Of a stretch of DNA of 64,000 nucleotides, positions 26,242 to 34,361 are shown piece by piece. Within the stretch, counting starts at the first letter, position 1, and each line of letters starts with the position of its first letter. Under the pieces are notes generated by a model. The model did not search any database, had not been told where the DNA came from, and worked only from the letters and a program-made list of their open reading frames with translations. The translations under genes were made by a program, and so were the position numbers. Origin of the DNA: a virus; IMG/VR virus record IMGVR_UViG_3300032236_001530, positions 91,229 to 155,228 of that record; one strand, written 5' to 3'.

Positions 26242-28104
26242 ATGAAATTTTTATCAAGCTACTTAGATTTTATTTTTGAGGCGGTCACTAAACAAGAAAT
26301 GAGACTTTATTTCTCAGATGAGTTTAGAGATATGTTGAGAAGATTTCAAGATAAATCAAGTATTGCACAAGCTTTATTAAGCTCAGAAGATTCTAATCAA
26401 ATGACTGATGTCTATACTCTAATAGATATCACTGAAAAGAATGATACAATTTCATTAATACAAGTAAATAGAATAACCAGAGCCAATCCCGAATTAGGCG
26501 AAACATTACCATATAACATTCGTAATAAGAAAAGAGGAAGTGAATTTTGGACTAAAGCAAGAACTGAAATAGGTATTGGTAGATGGGTTAGAAGAATATT
26601 TACCGAAGTTCATAAATCAACTATACTGGATTCTAAAATTGAAGAGTTTGTTAATTTATACAAGGCGGCCTTTGATGGTGGTGATGTATCAAGGTTTGAA
26701 TTGGTTAGTGGAGAGGATATTAGAAAATGGTATTATGAGAATAATTATGAGGAAAAAAGAGGTCAATTAGGAAACTCTTGTATGAGGTACTTTAGTTGTC
26801 AAAGTTATTTTGATATTTATGTTAAAAATCCTGAAGTTTGTAAATTACTTATTTTAAAATCTGAAAGTGAACCAAATAAAATTACAGGTAGAGCTTTGGT
26901 ATGGAAGTTAATAGATGGATCTTATTATATGGATAGAATCTATACTATAAATGATTCTGATAGATTTCTATTTAAAGACTATGCAAAGAAAAACAATATT
27001 GAGAACTTACACGAAGATAAATTTGATATCACTGTTCAATTAGGGGATCATACATACACTAAATATCCATATATGGATACCTTTGTTGTTTATAATCCAA
27101 AAACTAAAATTTTAAAAGATGATGAGGATTTATGGCCTAATAATGGTTATATTAAACTACAAAGCACGAATGGTGGATTTTCCTCTGATGATGTTGTTTA
27201 TTCAGAATGGCATGGTGAATATATCAATAGACAAAATGCGGTTTATTGTAGTAATGTCGAGGATTGGTTAGACAGAGATGAAGCAAAATATTTAGAATAT
27301 AAAGATATATGGGTAGCACCAAATGATGATGTTGTTTACTCAGAATACCACTCAGAGTATTTCCTTATGGATGATACTGTTTATTCTGATTTAATGAATG
27401 ATACACTATATCCAGATAGTAAAGATGTTATAGATATACAAATTAATTCAGATGGTGATACAGATTGGGGTGTTAAATCAAGAACCGATCTTTATATAAT
27501 AGGATGGGTAGATGAAAGACCTAGATATTACCTAAGAGAAAACTATATTAAAAATCCTTTTACTGGTGAATATCATTTCAAAGATGAAGATATAGATGGT
27601 GTTAAATTTAGTAATTATTTAGATAAAAAAATAGCTGAGAAATTAGATATTGTATTAGATGATAAAAACACTGATAGAAATGGTAAACCACATGATTCAT
27701 TGGTTCAAAAAGTAAGAGTAGAATTAAAAAATCTAATGAAAGATTTTGAAATCACAGACAATATAAAAGAAGCTATTGATAACAATAATATTTGGAATAA
27801 TAGTGTTAGAAATGTTTTTTGGGGATTACATAAAGATAATATGCCAACTGAAGAAGATATGTTTTTGGTAATTAAAGCTTATCCAACAATCTATCCTATG
27901 TCTAATCCATATGTACAATTTATGAGTTTAACTTGGAATAAACTTATGACAACAATAATTGAAGACTTTTCAGGAAGTGAAAAGAAGTTCAATATATTTA
28001 AATCAGAAGGTATATTAAGAAATATGACTAAAGCCGCTTATATCTTTGACTATTCTTTATTTCCTGAAGAAATTTATCTTAGATACTTATTTATCACTAT
28101 CTAA
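26242..28104 (+). CDS. Tagged protein of unknown function, paralogue of 44151-45281
   Basis: 620 residues from ATG 26242; an in-frame GTG at 26236 exists but the tag pattern starts at the ATG. The N-terminus MKFLSSYLDFIFEAVTKQE has an I-F-E site. Residues about 151-252 share a domain with the gene at 44151: G-E-D-I-x-K-x-Y, G-x-L-G-x-S-C-M, x-Y-x-x-N-P, G-R-A-L-V-W-K-L, Y-M-D-R-I-Y-T and D-S-D. Residues 310-400 contain repeats around V-Y-S-E-x-H-x-E-Y. I do not know the function. The invariant S-C-M and D-R residues look catalytic or metal-binding. Confidence 0.65.
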   Translation: MKFLSSYLDFIFEAVTKQEMRLYFSDEFRDMLRRFQDKSSIAQALLSSEDSNQMTDVYTLIDITEKNDTISLIQVNRITRANPELGETLPYNIRNKKRGSEFWTKARTEIGIGRWVRRIFTEVHKSTILDSKIEEFVNLYKAAFDGGDVSRFELVSGEDIRKWYYENNYEEKRGQLGNSCMRYFSCQSYFDIYVKNPEVCKLLILKSESEPNKITGRALVWKLIDGSYYMDRIYTINDSDRFLFKDYAKKNNIENLHEDKFDITVQLGDHTYTKYPYMDTFVVYNPKTKILKDDEDLWPNNGYIKLQSTNGGFSSDDVVYSEWHGEYINRQNAVYCSNVEDWLDRDEAKYLEYKDIWVAPNDDVVYSEYHSEYFLMDDTVYSDLMNDTLYPDSKDVIDIQINSDGDTDWGVKSRTDLYIIGWVDERPRYYLRENYIKNPFTGEYHFKDEDIDGVKFSNYLDKKIAEKLDIVLDDKNTDRNGKPHDSLVQKVRVELKNLMKDFEITDNIKEAIDNNNIWNNSVRNVFWGLHKDNMPTEEDMFLVIKAYPTIYPMSNPYVQFMSLTWNKLMTTIIEDFSGSEKKFNIFKSEGILRNMTKAAYIFDYSLFPEEIYLRYLFITI

Positions 28105-28425
28105 TATATCATCAAGTTTCTTAGCTCTAACTTCTTGAGTGGTGTTATTAGAGCCTGTTTCCCATTTTACTTTATATTCTTGAATGAACTTTTTAGCATC
28201 TTCCAAATTTTTATATTCTTTACCATGTCTAGCAATACTATCAAAAGTTGCTTCTTGCATATAATCACATAACTCAGATGTTAATTTGAGACTATTATTA
28301 TTGGTATTACCATATGAAATAACATAGTACTTCCATTCTACTCTTGTAGTTGAGAATATACCATAAACACCTATGTTTGAATGGTCTTTTATTTTTTCCT
28401 CGTATAAAAATCTACCTTTTTGCAT
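28087..28425 (-). CDS. Hypothetical protein (112 aa)
   Basis: Starts MQKGRFLYEEKIKDHSN, weakly tag-like. The C-terminus E-V-R-A-K-K-L-D-D-I-L-D closely matches the end of the 34099-34329 protein (E-V-R-D-K-K-I-D-D-I-F-D). It overlaps the convergent gene by 18 bases and abuts the upstream gene. Function unknown. Confidence 0.6.
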   Translation of the reverse strand: MQKGRFLYEEKIKDHSNIGVYGIFSTTRVEWKYYVISYGNTNNNSLKLTSELCDYMQEATFDSIARHGKEYKNLEDAKKFIQEYKVKWETGSNNTTQEVRAKKLDDILDSDK

Positions 28426-28667
28426 TATTTTATAAATTGATCTATTTTAATATCTCTTTCGATTGCTTGTTGATTCATATGATACCACCTACGAAAATCA
28501 TGAGAGTAATAAATGAATTCTTTTACTGTACCATCTTCGTTAGTTTCGGCTTGACAAGCTTGACCCATTATAAATTGATTCCAACTTTCTTTCCAGATTT
28601 CCGGAATATCAGAGTCTCTAACGTTTCTACCTTCCTCATAAACTTGTCTTAAATTTTTCATATACAA
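28425..28667 (-). CDS. Hypothetical protein (80 aa)
   Basis: Short soluble protein with a tag-like start M-K-N-L-R-Q-V-Y-E-E, counted from an internal Met at 28661. It contains S-W-N-Q-F-I-M-G-Q-A and Y-Y-S-H-D-F-R-R-W-Y. Its stop overlaps the start of the next gene by one base, so the pair is coupled. No family recognised. Confidence 0.6.
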   Translation of the reverse strand: MYMKNLRQVYEEGRNVRDSDIPEIWKESWNQFIMGQACQAETNEDGTVKEFIYYSHDFRRWYHMNQQAIERDIKIDQFIK

Positions 28668-28672
28668 ATATA

Positions 28673-29578
28673 CTAATTTATTTCAATATTTAATATTTTA
28701 AATATTTTGTTTTTCTTTTTATATGATATTCTTATTAGCTTAATATCATTTTCTAAACACCAATTACTCTTAATATCATCATTTATTTTTATTCTTTTTA
28801 GTGTCAATTCACCACCAAATATTTCAGACGGTCTATAGTGTAGTTCACCATCATATTCTATACATATTTTATAATCAGGTAAATAGAAATCAAATGGTAA
28901 CTCTTTGATATTTTTACAAGTTTCAAATTTCTTTTCTCTTATATAACTAATTGAATTTTTATCTAGAAATTCTTTTATCTTTTTTTCACCAAATGATTTT
29001 CTATTAGTTTCACATCCTAAAAAATCCACATATCCTTTCCAATTGTCTCTATAGACATAATCGGGTCTTTTGGGTAAAAACTCTATATTATTATCTTCTA
29101 TGTAATTTATATACTCAGATTGTTGTGTAAATTTTATATCATTTATAAATTTTTTAGCTTCCTCATATGTTAAAAATAAATTACGTTTATGTATAGGTGG
29201 TGTCTTTTTAATAGATAAGAAATTCTGCCAACCCTCCCATTTATTTTGCTTTTTATAAACATGATCTGGTCTATTTGGTATTTTTTTATCAATATTTACT
29301 TTAGTGAACTCATAAAAGTCTCCCCTATTGCTAAATTTCATCTCACTAATTATTGATTTACAATACTCATAATCATAATACTCTCTATTATTATAACTTT
29401 CAATACCTGAATCTAACCAATCTGACAGTGATACCCATTCATTTTTATAATATACATTAGGATTTGATGGAATTTTATAAATCTTTGACTTACCCTTTAT
29501 CCAATTATCCCATTCTTTTTTACTTTTTAATCTTTGTTTTCTGACAACTTTTCTAGCATCTTTGAATAACAAATACAT
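28673..29578 (-). CDS. Homing-type endonuclease, EDxHD/Vsr-like fold with three N-terminal repeats
   Basis: About 301 residues from ATG 29578 (an upstream TTG at 29584 is possible). Three repeats of about 60 residues each carry a 'P-x-x-P-x-x-x-Y-x-x-x-W-x-x-[WY]-x-x-[FW]-L' pattern, likely for DNA binding. The C-terminal 100 residues (F-G-E-K-K-I..., F-D-F-Y-L-P-D-Y-K, I-E-Y-D-G-E-L-H-Y) match EDxHD homing endonucleases and very-short-patch repair nucleases. It is free-standing and divergent from the primase gene, a usual setting for phage homing nucleases beside replication genes. Confidence 0.8.
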   Translation of the reverse strand: MYLLFKDARKVVRKQRLKSKKEWDNWIKGKSKIYKIPSNPNVYYKNEWVSLSDWLDSGIESYNNREYYDYEYCKSIISEMKFSNRGDFYEFTKVNIDKKIPNRPDHVYKKQNKWEGWQNFLSIKKTPPIHKRNLFLTYEEAKKFINDIKFTQQSEYINYIEDNNIEFLPKRPDYVYRDNWKGYVDFLGCETNRKSFGEKKIKEFLDKNSISYIREKKFETCKNIKELPFDFYLPDYKICIEYDGELHYRPSEIFGGELTLKRIKINDDIKSNWCLENDIKLIRISYKKKNKIFKILNIEIN

Positions 29579-29592
29579 AAACAATCTTGTGT

Positions 29593-29607
29593 TTTTTAAT
29601 ATATATT
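29593..29607 (+). promoter_or_regulatory. Late-type promoter candidate for the primase gene
   Basis: TTTTTAATATATATT, 31 bases before ATG 29639. Confidence 0.5.
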
Positions 29608-29638
29608 AAAATCGTGTGCCCCTATTGTAAAAATAAAT

Positions 29639-30829
29639 ATGGATCAGAATTATATAAAAGATATTATCCAAAGAGTTCTTAATAAGGAATTTTCTTCTAC
29701 ACATAGAAGAAAAATAGTTCCATATACAGATCGTCTGAATATATGTTGTCCATATTGTGGTGATGGAAAATCAGACCATAAAAAAAGAGGTAACTTCTAC
29801 TACAATCGTCTTATTTACATTTGCTTTAACTGTGATAAGAAAACAACCTTTGATAGATTCTGTAAAGACTTCAATGAACAATTAGATCCTGATAAAAAGT
29901 TAGAAATGATTGAACACTTAAATAGTGTTATGACTTACTCTGACTATGAAGGTGATTTTGTTGATGCCAGATTTGAAAATCTAATTGATATGTCCGAACT
30001 TGAAAGAGTATTTAGTCAAGATTTAACCCCCATTTCAGACTTCAAACCAATTCAAGTGAATGGTGGTGTTTATAAATATTTAGTAGGTCGTGGTATTCCA
30101 CCAGAATATCATAAGAATATCTATCAAGCTAAATACTGGAAGAATGAAGATGAATCTGAATGGATTATCGCTCTGTTAAATCGTAGAGGTGATAAAGTTT
30201 TAGGTATGCAGATTCGTAACTTAAAAGAAGGTAAAAGAAGAACATTTAAAATCTATAATTATGAGAATCTTTTAGAGTGGGTTAGTCTTGGTAAAGATTT
30301 ACCTGAGCCGGATATGAATGATTTAGTTATTTATAATAAGCTATCTTATTACTTCAATATACTTAATGTTAATCTTGAAAGTAAAATAACCGTATTTGAA
30401 GGTTATCTTGACTCACTTTTCTTTCCTAACTCAATTGGTCTTGTTGGTGTAAACACTGACTTTAGATTTTTAGAGAATAATAACTTAGATTTACAATATT
30501 TCTTTGATAATGACGAGGCTGGTTATAAGAAATCAGAAGAAAAGCTAAAAGAAGGATATCCTATTTTCTTATGGAAGAAATTATTTGAAGATATTGTTAA
30601 TAAAAAGAATGCACCAGATCCATATAGATTATTACATAGAATTAGTAAGGTAAAAGATATTAATAAATTAGCTGAATTGGTTCCGGAACCTTATAAAAAA
30701 CTTGATTTAGATAGCTTCTTTAGTCAAGATATAATGGATATTAAGTGGATTCCTAAGTTTAGGAGAAGAAAAAAGACAGAGGAAGAAACTGATTACAATA
30801 AGAAGTTTGCCAACTTCAAAAATCTTTAA
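29639..30829 (+). CDS. DNA primase (zinc-ribbon plus TOPRIM)
   Basis: 396 residues. The zinc ribbon is C37-P-Y-C40-G-D-G, then Y-I-C62-F-N-C65. TOPRIM motifs are V-F-E-G-Y-L-D-S-L-F (about 255-265) and F-F-D-N-D-E-A-G (about 290-297). It makes RNA primers for lagging-strand synthesis at the phage fork and would work with the replicative helicase, polymerase and clamp. The arrangement fits a T4 gp61-type or DnaG-like phage primase. The 3' end overlaps a small minus-strand gene by 14 bases, and two HNH-type genes follow. Confidence 0.85.
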   Translation: MDQNYIKDIIQRVLNKEFSSTHRRKIVPYTDRLNICCPYCGDGKSDHKKRGNFYYNRLIYICFNCDKKTTFDRFCKDFNEQLDPDKKLEMIEHLNSVMTYSDYEGDFVDARFENLIDMSELERVFSQDLTPISDFKPIQVNGGVYKYLVGRGIPPEYHKNIYQAKYWKNEDESEWIIALLNRRGDKVLGMQIRNLKEGKRRTFKIYNYENLLEWVSLGKDLPEPDMNDLVIYNKLSYYFNILNVNLESKITVFEGYLDSLFFPNSIGLVGVNTDFRFLENNNLDLQYFFDNDEAGYKKSEEKLKEGYPIFLWKKLFEDIVNKKNAPDPYRLLHRISKVKDINKLAELVPEPYKKLDLDSFFSQDIMDIKWIPKFRRRKKTEEETDYNKKFANFKNL

Positions 30830-30965
30830 GTAATTCTTTTGGCTTTTCTCGACTTCTATATTTTTTTTCATTTCTCTGGTGTTTTATTGAGCAATACTTC
30901 TTTAACTTATCGAAATCGCAGTTTATGACAATCTCTTTATTACAATTTCTGTAATTACACTTCAT
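30816..30965 (-). CDS. Small zinc-finger-like protein (49 aa)
   Basis: Frame from ATG 30965 to TGA 30816. It carries C-N-Y-R-N-C-N-K and K-K-Y-C-S-I-K-H-Q-R, a C-x4-C...C-x3-H pattern typical of small zinc fingers, followed by a basic tail. The ATG overlaps the end of the broken HNH reading frame by 11 bases, so it was probably expressed together with that nuclease. Confidence 0.6.
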   Translation of the reverse strand: MKCNYRNCNKEIVINCDFDKLKKYCSIKHQRNEKKYRSREKPKELLKDF

Positions 30966-31617
30966 AGTTTTGTTTATCTCTTTTTATATCTCTATTTACC
31001 TTACTACAAAGAGGTTGTAGATTTGTATAATGATTTAATCTTATTAAATCTTCTTCTGTAGTAGCCGTTGATAATGGAACTATATGATCGATATCCCAAC
31101 CATAGTCGAATTCACCATTATATAGACCCTTGTTATCTCAATTCATCCAAGGTTCGAATTTGGACTCTATGTGTAATTTAAAATCATCAAATGAGCATCC
31201 TAAAATATCAACAGTTTTTTTAGATTTTTTAAATCCATTTGTTTTAAATAGTGTGTGTATATTCTTTCTTATTCTCTCGGTGAGAAAATATAATATATCT
31301 GTTTTACTTCTTTTTTTCTTATACTCTCTTTTATAATTTCGATATCTAATTTTTACAGATTCTTTTGAGTTATACTCTTTAATTTTATCTTTATTTATCT
31401 CATGGTATAAATTACTTATATCATTTAATCTGTCTTTATTTTCCTTATAAAAATTAGACCTTCTAATTTTAATTTTTAATTTATTTTCTAAATTATACTT
31501 TTTATTAAATTCGCTAACACATTCCTTACATGTGTAATCCAGACCATCTTTAGATTTTTTTCGATTATTAAAATTGGATATATCTTTTTCCAATCCACAT
31601 TTTTTACACTTTTTCAT
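30955..31617 (-). pseudogene. HNH homing endonuclease interrupted by an in-frame TGA
   Basis: The reading frame starts with ATG 31617 and shows a zinc-binding N-terminus (C-K-K-C-G, C-K-E-C), then a long Lys-rich linker. A TGA at 31138-31140 ends it after E-P-W-M-N. The same frame continues for 60 clean codons to TAA 30955 and contains the missing HNH core: G-W-D-I-D-H-I-V-P-L, L-N-H-Y-T-N-L-Q-P-L, and K-V-N-R-D. From homologues I recall, the TGA position corresponds to a conserved Trp (TGG). The product as written (159 aa) lacks its catalytic part, so I call a nonsense-mutated gene; readthrough or a base error is possible. Confidence 0.75.
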
Positions 31618-31623
31618 ATTATA

Positions 31624-31636
31624 TATATATTAAAAA
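31624..31636 (-). promoter_or_regulatory. Late-type promoter candidate (minus strand)
   Basis: TTTTTAATATATA on the minus strand, 6 bases before ATG 31617. Confidence 0.5.
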
Positions 31637-31651
31637 GTGTCCTCCACCTTT

Positions 31652-32125
31652 TTAGATGAATTTATTTTTTAACTTTCTATACTTTTTATTCTTTAATGTT
31701 AAATATTCATCAAAGTCTAAGTTTCCGCGTTCATTATTACAATCTTTACAACAAACAACTAAGTTCACTTGTGTATTATTACCACCTTTTGAAATTGGAA
31801 TTATGTGGTCAGCCGTAGCGTTTTCTTTATCTAACTCTATATCACAATAGATACAATTAGCACCTATATTATCATCTAAGAAATCTTTAGCAAAGCCACT
31901 AGTTCTTCTTTTAACGTTTTTACCATTGTATTTAAGTCCTATAACAACAAAATCTTCCATAACCTTATACTTCTTACGGAATATTTCACAAGACTTGTAA
32001 TTTTTATTTAACCCAACCACTAATTTGATTAAAAATCCCCATCTAAAATAAGTTTCTTTATCAACTGATAAGAAGTGTGGGTGTTCGGCTTTGTATATAA
32101 ATTTTAATATTTTAATCAATCTCAT
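31652..32125 (-). CDS. HNH endonuclease
   Basis: 157 residues. The C-terminal half is an intact HNH/zinc domain: C-I-Y-C-D, A-T-A-D-H-I-I-P-I-S-K-G-G-N-N, N-L-V-V-C-C-K-D-C-N-N-E-R-G. Both C-x-x-C pairs and the H-N-H residues are present. The N-terminal 80 residues are basic and probably bind DNA. It is a free-standing homing-type or McrA-like nuclease, located next to the broken HNH gene and a few hundred bases from the primase. Confidence 0.82.
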   Translation of the reverse strand: MRLIKILKFIYKAEHPHFLSVDKETYFRWGFLIKLVVGLNKNYKSCEIFRKKYKVMEDFVVIGLKYNGKNVKRRTSGFAKDFLDDNIGANCIYCDIELDKENATADHIIPISKGGNNTQVNLVVCCKDCNNERGNLDFDEYLTLKNKKYRKLKNKFI

Positions 32126-32203
32126 AATTTCTTCACGATTTATATATTGAAAAATACCACTTTCCTAAAAAGATATATAAATTATAAAAAATAATTAATC
32201 ACT

Positions 32204-32590
32204 ATGAATTTACCTAAAATTGGAGACATTAAAAAGTGGTCATTTGGTGAAATGACTTCTAACCCTGATGGAAAATCATCAGTAACATCAACATCAGGAT
32301 TTATGATTGTAACTGTTGGTTGCTTATCTTTCTTACTTGGTGTTGTTGATAAAATGTTTATTGATAAATCAATGGATGTTATAAATCAAGCTGTTGCTTT
32401 TACAATGATTGGTGCTGCACTAATTGGTTATAAGAATCTTACAGGTAGTAAAGTAACTATGTCTAAACATCAAGCAGATGCTGCTATTGCTACTAGCAAT
32501 GCTAATACTGACTCGGATACTTCAGCTGATACAACTACGGATACTCCAGTAGATCCTAGCACTTCAACAGATCCTAATGCTACTAAATAA
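32204..32590 (+). CDS. Two-pass membrane protein, holin candidate
   Basis: 128 residues. Two hydrophobic segments (about 33-53, G-F-M-I-V-T-V-G-C-L-S-F-L-L-G-V-V; and 64-82, A-V-A-F-T-M-I-G-A-A-L-I-G-Y) are separated by a short charged loop. A hydrophilic Thr/Asp/Pro-rich tail follows. Size, topology and charge fit holins, which form the membrane lesion at lysis. The endolysin is far away at 51250, so the assignment rests on topology only. Ends at a strong terminator. Confidence 0.5.
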   Translation: MNLPKIGDIKKWSFGEMTSNPDGKSSVTSTSGFMIVTVGCLSFLLGVVDKMFIDKSMDVINQAVAFTMIGAALIGYKNLTGSKVTMSKHQADAAIATSNANTDSDTSADTTTDTPVDPSTSTDPNATK

Positions 32591-32610
32591 TTATAATATT
32601 ATTTAAAATT

Positions 32611-32640
32611 AAAAAAACCACTCAAATTGAGTGGTTTTTT
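32611..32640. terminator. Bidirectional hairpin terminator
   Basis: AAAAAACCACTCAA / TTGAGTGGTTTTTT perfect inverted repeat between convergent genes. Confidence 0.85.
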
Positions 32641-32641
32641 A

Positions 32642-33121
32642 TTATTTACCGAATTTCTTTAGTCTTGTATGTCTGTAACTTTTAGACTCAAACTTTTCTT
32701 CTTCCTCTTCACTATTCATCATCTCTTCTTCATTATCCATCTCGTTTTCTTCAACTTCATGATGACTGTGTGTATGTTCAGGTGTTGTTGATTTCTCTAA
32801 ATAGTTAACAACTTCTTCAGCTGTTTTAAATTTCTTATTATCAACGTGAAAGCTTTCAGTTTCTGAGAAGAAGTTAATAGTCTTACCATCGTGTTCAATC
32901 TTATTATCTATAACTTCAGTACCAAGCATTTCTGCTAACTCAGCCATTTTCTTTTGACCTTCGTATTCACCACCTTCTTCTTCAGGAAGTTCTGATTCTT
33001 CCATTTCAGTGTTATCCATTTCTGTTTCATGCATATCCATTTCTGGTGCTTCAACTTCATGTTCCATTTCGAAGTCCTCATTTACTTTACCTTTTACAAA
33101 GTCTGTATATCTTTTAATCAT
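32642..33121 (-). CDS. Acidic protein with capsid-targeting-like tag (159 aa)
   Basis: Starts MIKRYTDFVKGKVNEDFE (tag, with a possible V-N-E site). It is extremely rich in Glu, Met and His, with a central ordered block (about 58-105: K-M-A-E-L-A-E-M-L-G-T-E-V-I-D, then F-F-S-E-T-E-S-F-H-V-D) and His-rich T-H-S-H-H-E. The C-terminus is basic and contains F-E-S-K-S-Y, another tag-like stretch. Acidic proteins of this type often belong to the prohead core. Own promoter at 33155-33167. Confidence 0.65.
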   Translation of the reverse strand: MIKRYTDFVKGKVNEDFEMEHEVEAPEMDMHETEMDNTEMEESELPEEEGGEYEGQKKMAELAEMLGTEVIDNKIEHDGKTINFFSETESFHVDNKKFKTAEEVVNYLEKSTTPEHTHSHHEVEENEMDNEEEMMNSEEEEEKFESKSYRHTRLKKFGK

Positions 33122-33154
33122 AATAATAATATTATTTTTTGTATATTATAGATA

Positions 33155-33167
33155 GTATATATTAAAT
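33155..33167 (-). promoter_or_regulatory. Late-type promoter candidate (minus strand)
   Basis: ATTTAATATATAC on the minus strand, about 33 bases before ATG 33121. Confidence 0.5.
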
Positions 33168-33679
33168 TATAAATCTTTATTTTTTTCACTTTCTAATTCA
33201 CCTACAACATAATCTAAAAATGAATCTAATTCATATTCCAGGCCATTACAAAACTCAAACACATCATATGATTCTTCATTTGGTTTTTTAGACACTGAAT
33301 AAAAATCTGGTGATATTTGATTACTATTAAAAACAACTATTCTACCCTCTAATCTACCTTCAATTCTTTTACCACTTGGGAATACTAAGTCTGGTACATA
33401 CAAAGTGCCTATATAATGCACCTCATCACCATAATCTTCTGTTTCGGTGTGTTCAAATTTGAAATATCCATTATCATCTTCAAATACTCTCTCACTTTCA
33501 TCAACAATCATCTTATTATGAACTTCTTCTTGATTTCCTGACTTATGCGCATTTAGAAAATCTCTTTCATCATCTCGCAATGAAGACATTCCATATTTAG
33601 ATATTTTATCCAATATGTCATCTACTCTTTGTTGAGCTGTATATCCTTCATATCTCATTAGATGTTTCATAATAATCAT
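33167..33679 (-). CDS. Hypothetical protein with tag-like start and Bacteroidota-type helical motif (170 aa)
   Basis: From ATG 33670 the start is M-K-H-L-M-R-Y-E-G-Y, tag-like. The motif V-D-D-I-L-D-K-I-S-K-Y-G (about 19-30) followed by L-R-D-D-E-R-D-F-L matches a short helical hairpin that I know from C-termini of Bacteroidota rhomboid-type proteins (DUF6576-like) and that is also at the end of the 52338-52970 protein. The rest is beta-rich and ends Lys/Glu-rich. No function assigned. Confidence 0.62.
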   Translation of the reverse strand: MIIMKHLMRYEGYTAQQRVDDILDKISKYGMSSLRDDERDFLNAHKSGNQEEVHNKMIVDESERVFEDDNGYFKFEHTETEDYGDEVHYIGTLYVPDLVFPSGKRIEGRLEGRIVVFNSNQISPDFYSVSKKPNEESYDVFEFCNGLEYELDSFLDYVVGELESEKNKDL

Positions 33680-33698
33680 TGATGTATATATTCAATAA

Positions 33699-34127
33699 TC
33701 AATCATCACTTTTTCTAACCTCAATTTTCCAAGCTCCTCCTGATTTTACAACTCTATTGTCATTATATTCTGTTAATTGTAAATATGGTGCTGTCGGTTT
33801 GTAATTATTTATAACTTTCTCTCTAATAGCTTGATATAATATGTCTATGCCAATTCCATCAGCTTGGTAAATACATATGTAATTATTATCTATATCTTCC
33901 CAGTCAAAATCAGAATATTCTGTGTTATTGATAACTGATTTTATTTTATTATCTCTATTATATTTTTGTACTTCTTTTATCCAACTATCCATAAAACAAT
34001 AAATGAACCCATCGGATCCATCTTTACTATGTTTAATTAAAATATCAAAGTCAACACCGTCGTAAAAACGAATGCTTACTCCTTTTTGTTCTACTTCCTC
34101 AATCAAGGTCATCAAATATATCATCAA
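33699..34127 (-). CDS. Hypothetical protein (142 aa)
   Basis: Overlaps the end of the upstream 34099-34329 gene by 29 bases. Soluble, Asp/Ile-rich, with V-S-I-R-F-Y-D-G-V-D-F-D and G-I-G-I-D-I-L-Y-Q-A-I-R. Ends with TGA. No family recognised. Confidence 0.6.
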   Translation of the reverse strand: MMIYLMTLIEEVEQKGVSIRFYDGVDFDILIKHSKDGSDGFIYCFMDSWIKEVQKYNRDNKIKSVINNTEYSDFDWEDIDNNYICIYQADGIGIDILYQAIREKVINNYKPTAPYLQLTEYNDNRVVKSGGAWKIEVRKSDD

Positions 34128-34329
34128 TTTTTTTGTCTCTTACTTCAGACTTATGCAATTCTATGACTTTTTTATGAAAAAGTTCATCATTTTCAAATCT
34201 GTACTTGAAGTCTTCAAATGAACTACTGCTCATTTTTAATAATGCAAGAGATCCTTTTGATATTTTACTCTCATTTAATCTATCATTTAAGTAGTCTATG
34301 TAATAAGGATATATTTCATCATTTTTCAT
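34099..34329 (-). CDS. Hypothetical protein (76 aa)
   Basis: Short helical protein whose C-terminus E-V-R-D-K-K-I-D-D-I-F-D-D matches the C-terminus of the 28087-28425 protein. Ends in TGA inside the next gene. Function unknown. Confidence 0.55.
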   Translation of the reverse strand: MKNDEIYPYYIDYLNDRLNESKISKGSLALLKMSSSSFEDFKYRFENDELFHKKVIELHKSEVRDKKIDDIFDDLD

Positions 34330-34344
34330 AATTTATATATCTAC

Positions 34345-34358
34345 TTTTAATATATACC
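34345..34358 (+). promoter_or_regulatory. Late-type promoter candidate for the nuclease gene
   Basis: TTTTAATATATACC, three bases before ATG 34362. Confidence 0.55.
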
Positions 34359-34361
34359 ATT

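Noticed and set aside
29614-29679. Short frame starting GTG with C-P-Y-C upstream of and overlapping the primase start
   Set aside because: Only 21 codons and out of frame with the primase; the C-x-x-C is suggestive but there is no support for an independent gene.
31138-31617. The 159-residue frame as a complete HNH protein
   Set aside because: It lacks the HNH catalytic core, which continues in the same frame after a TGA, so it is reported as an interrupted gene.
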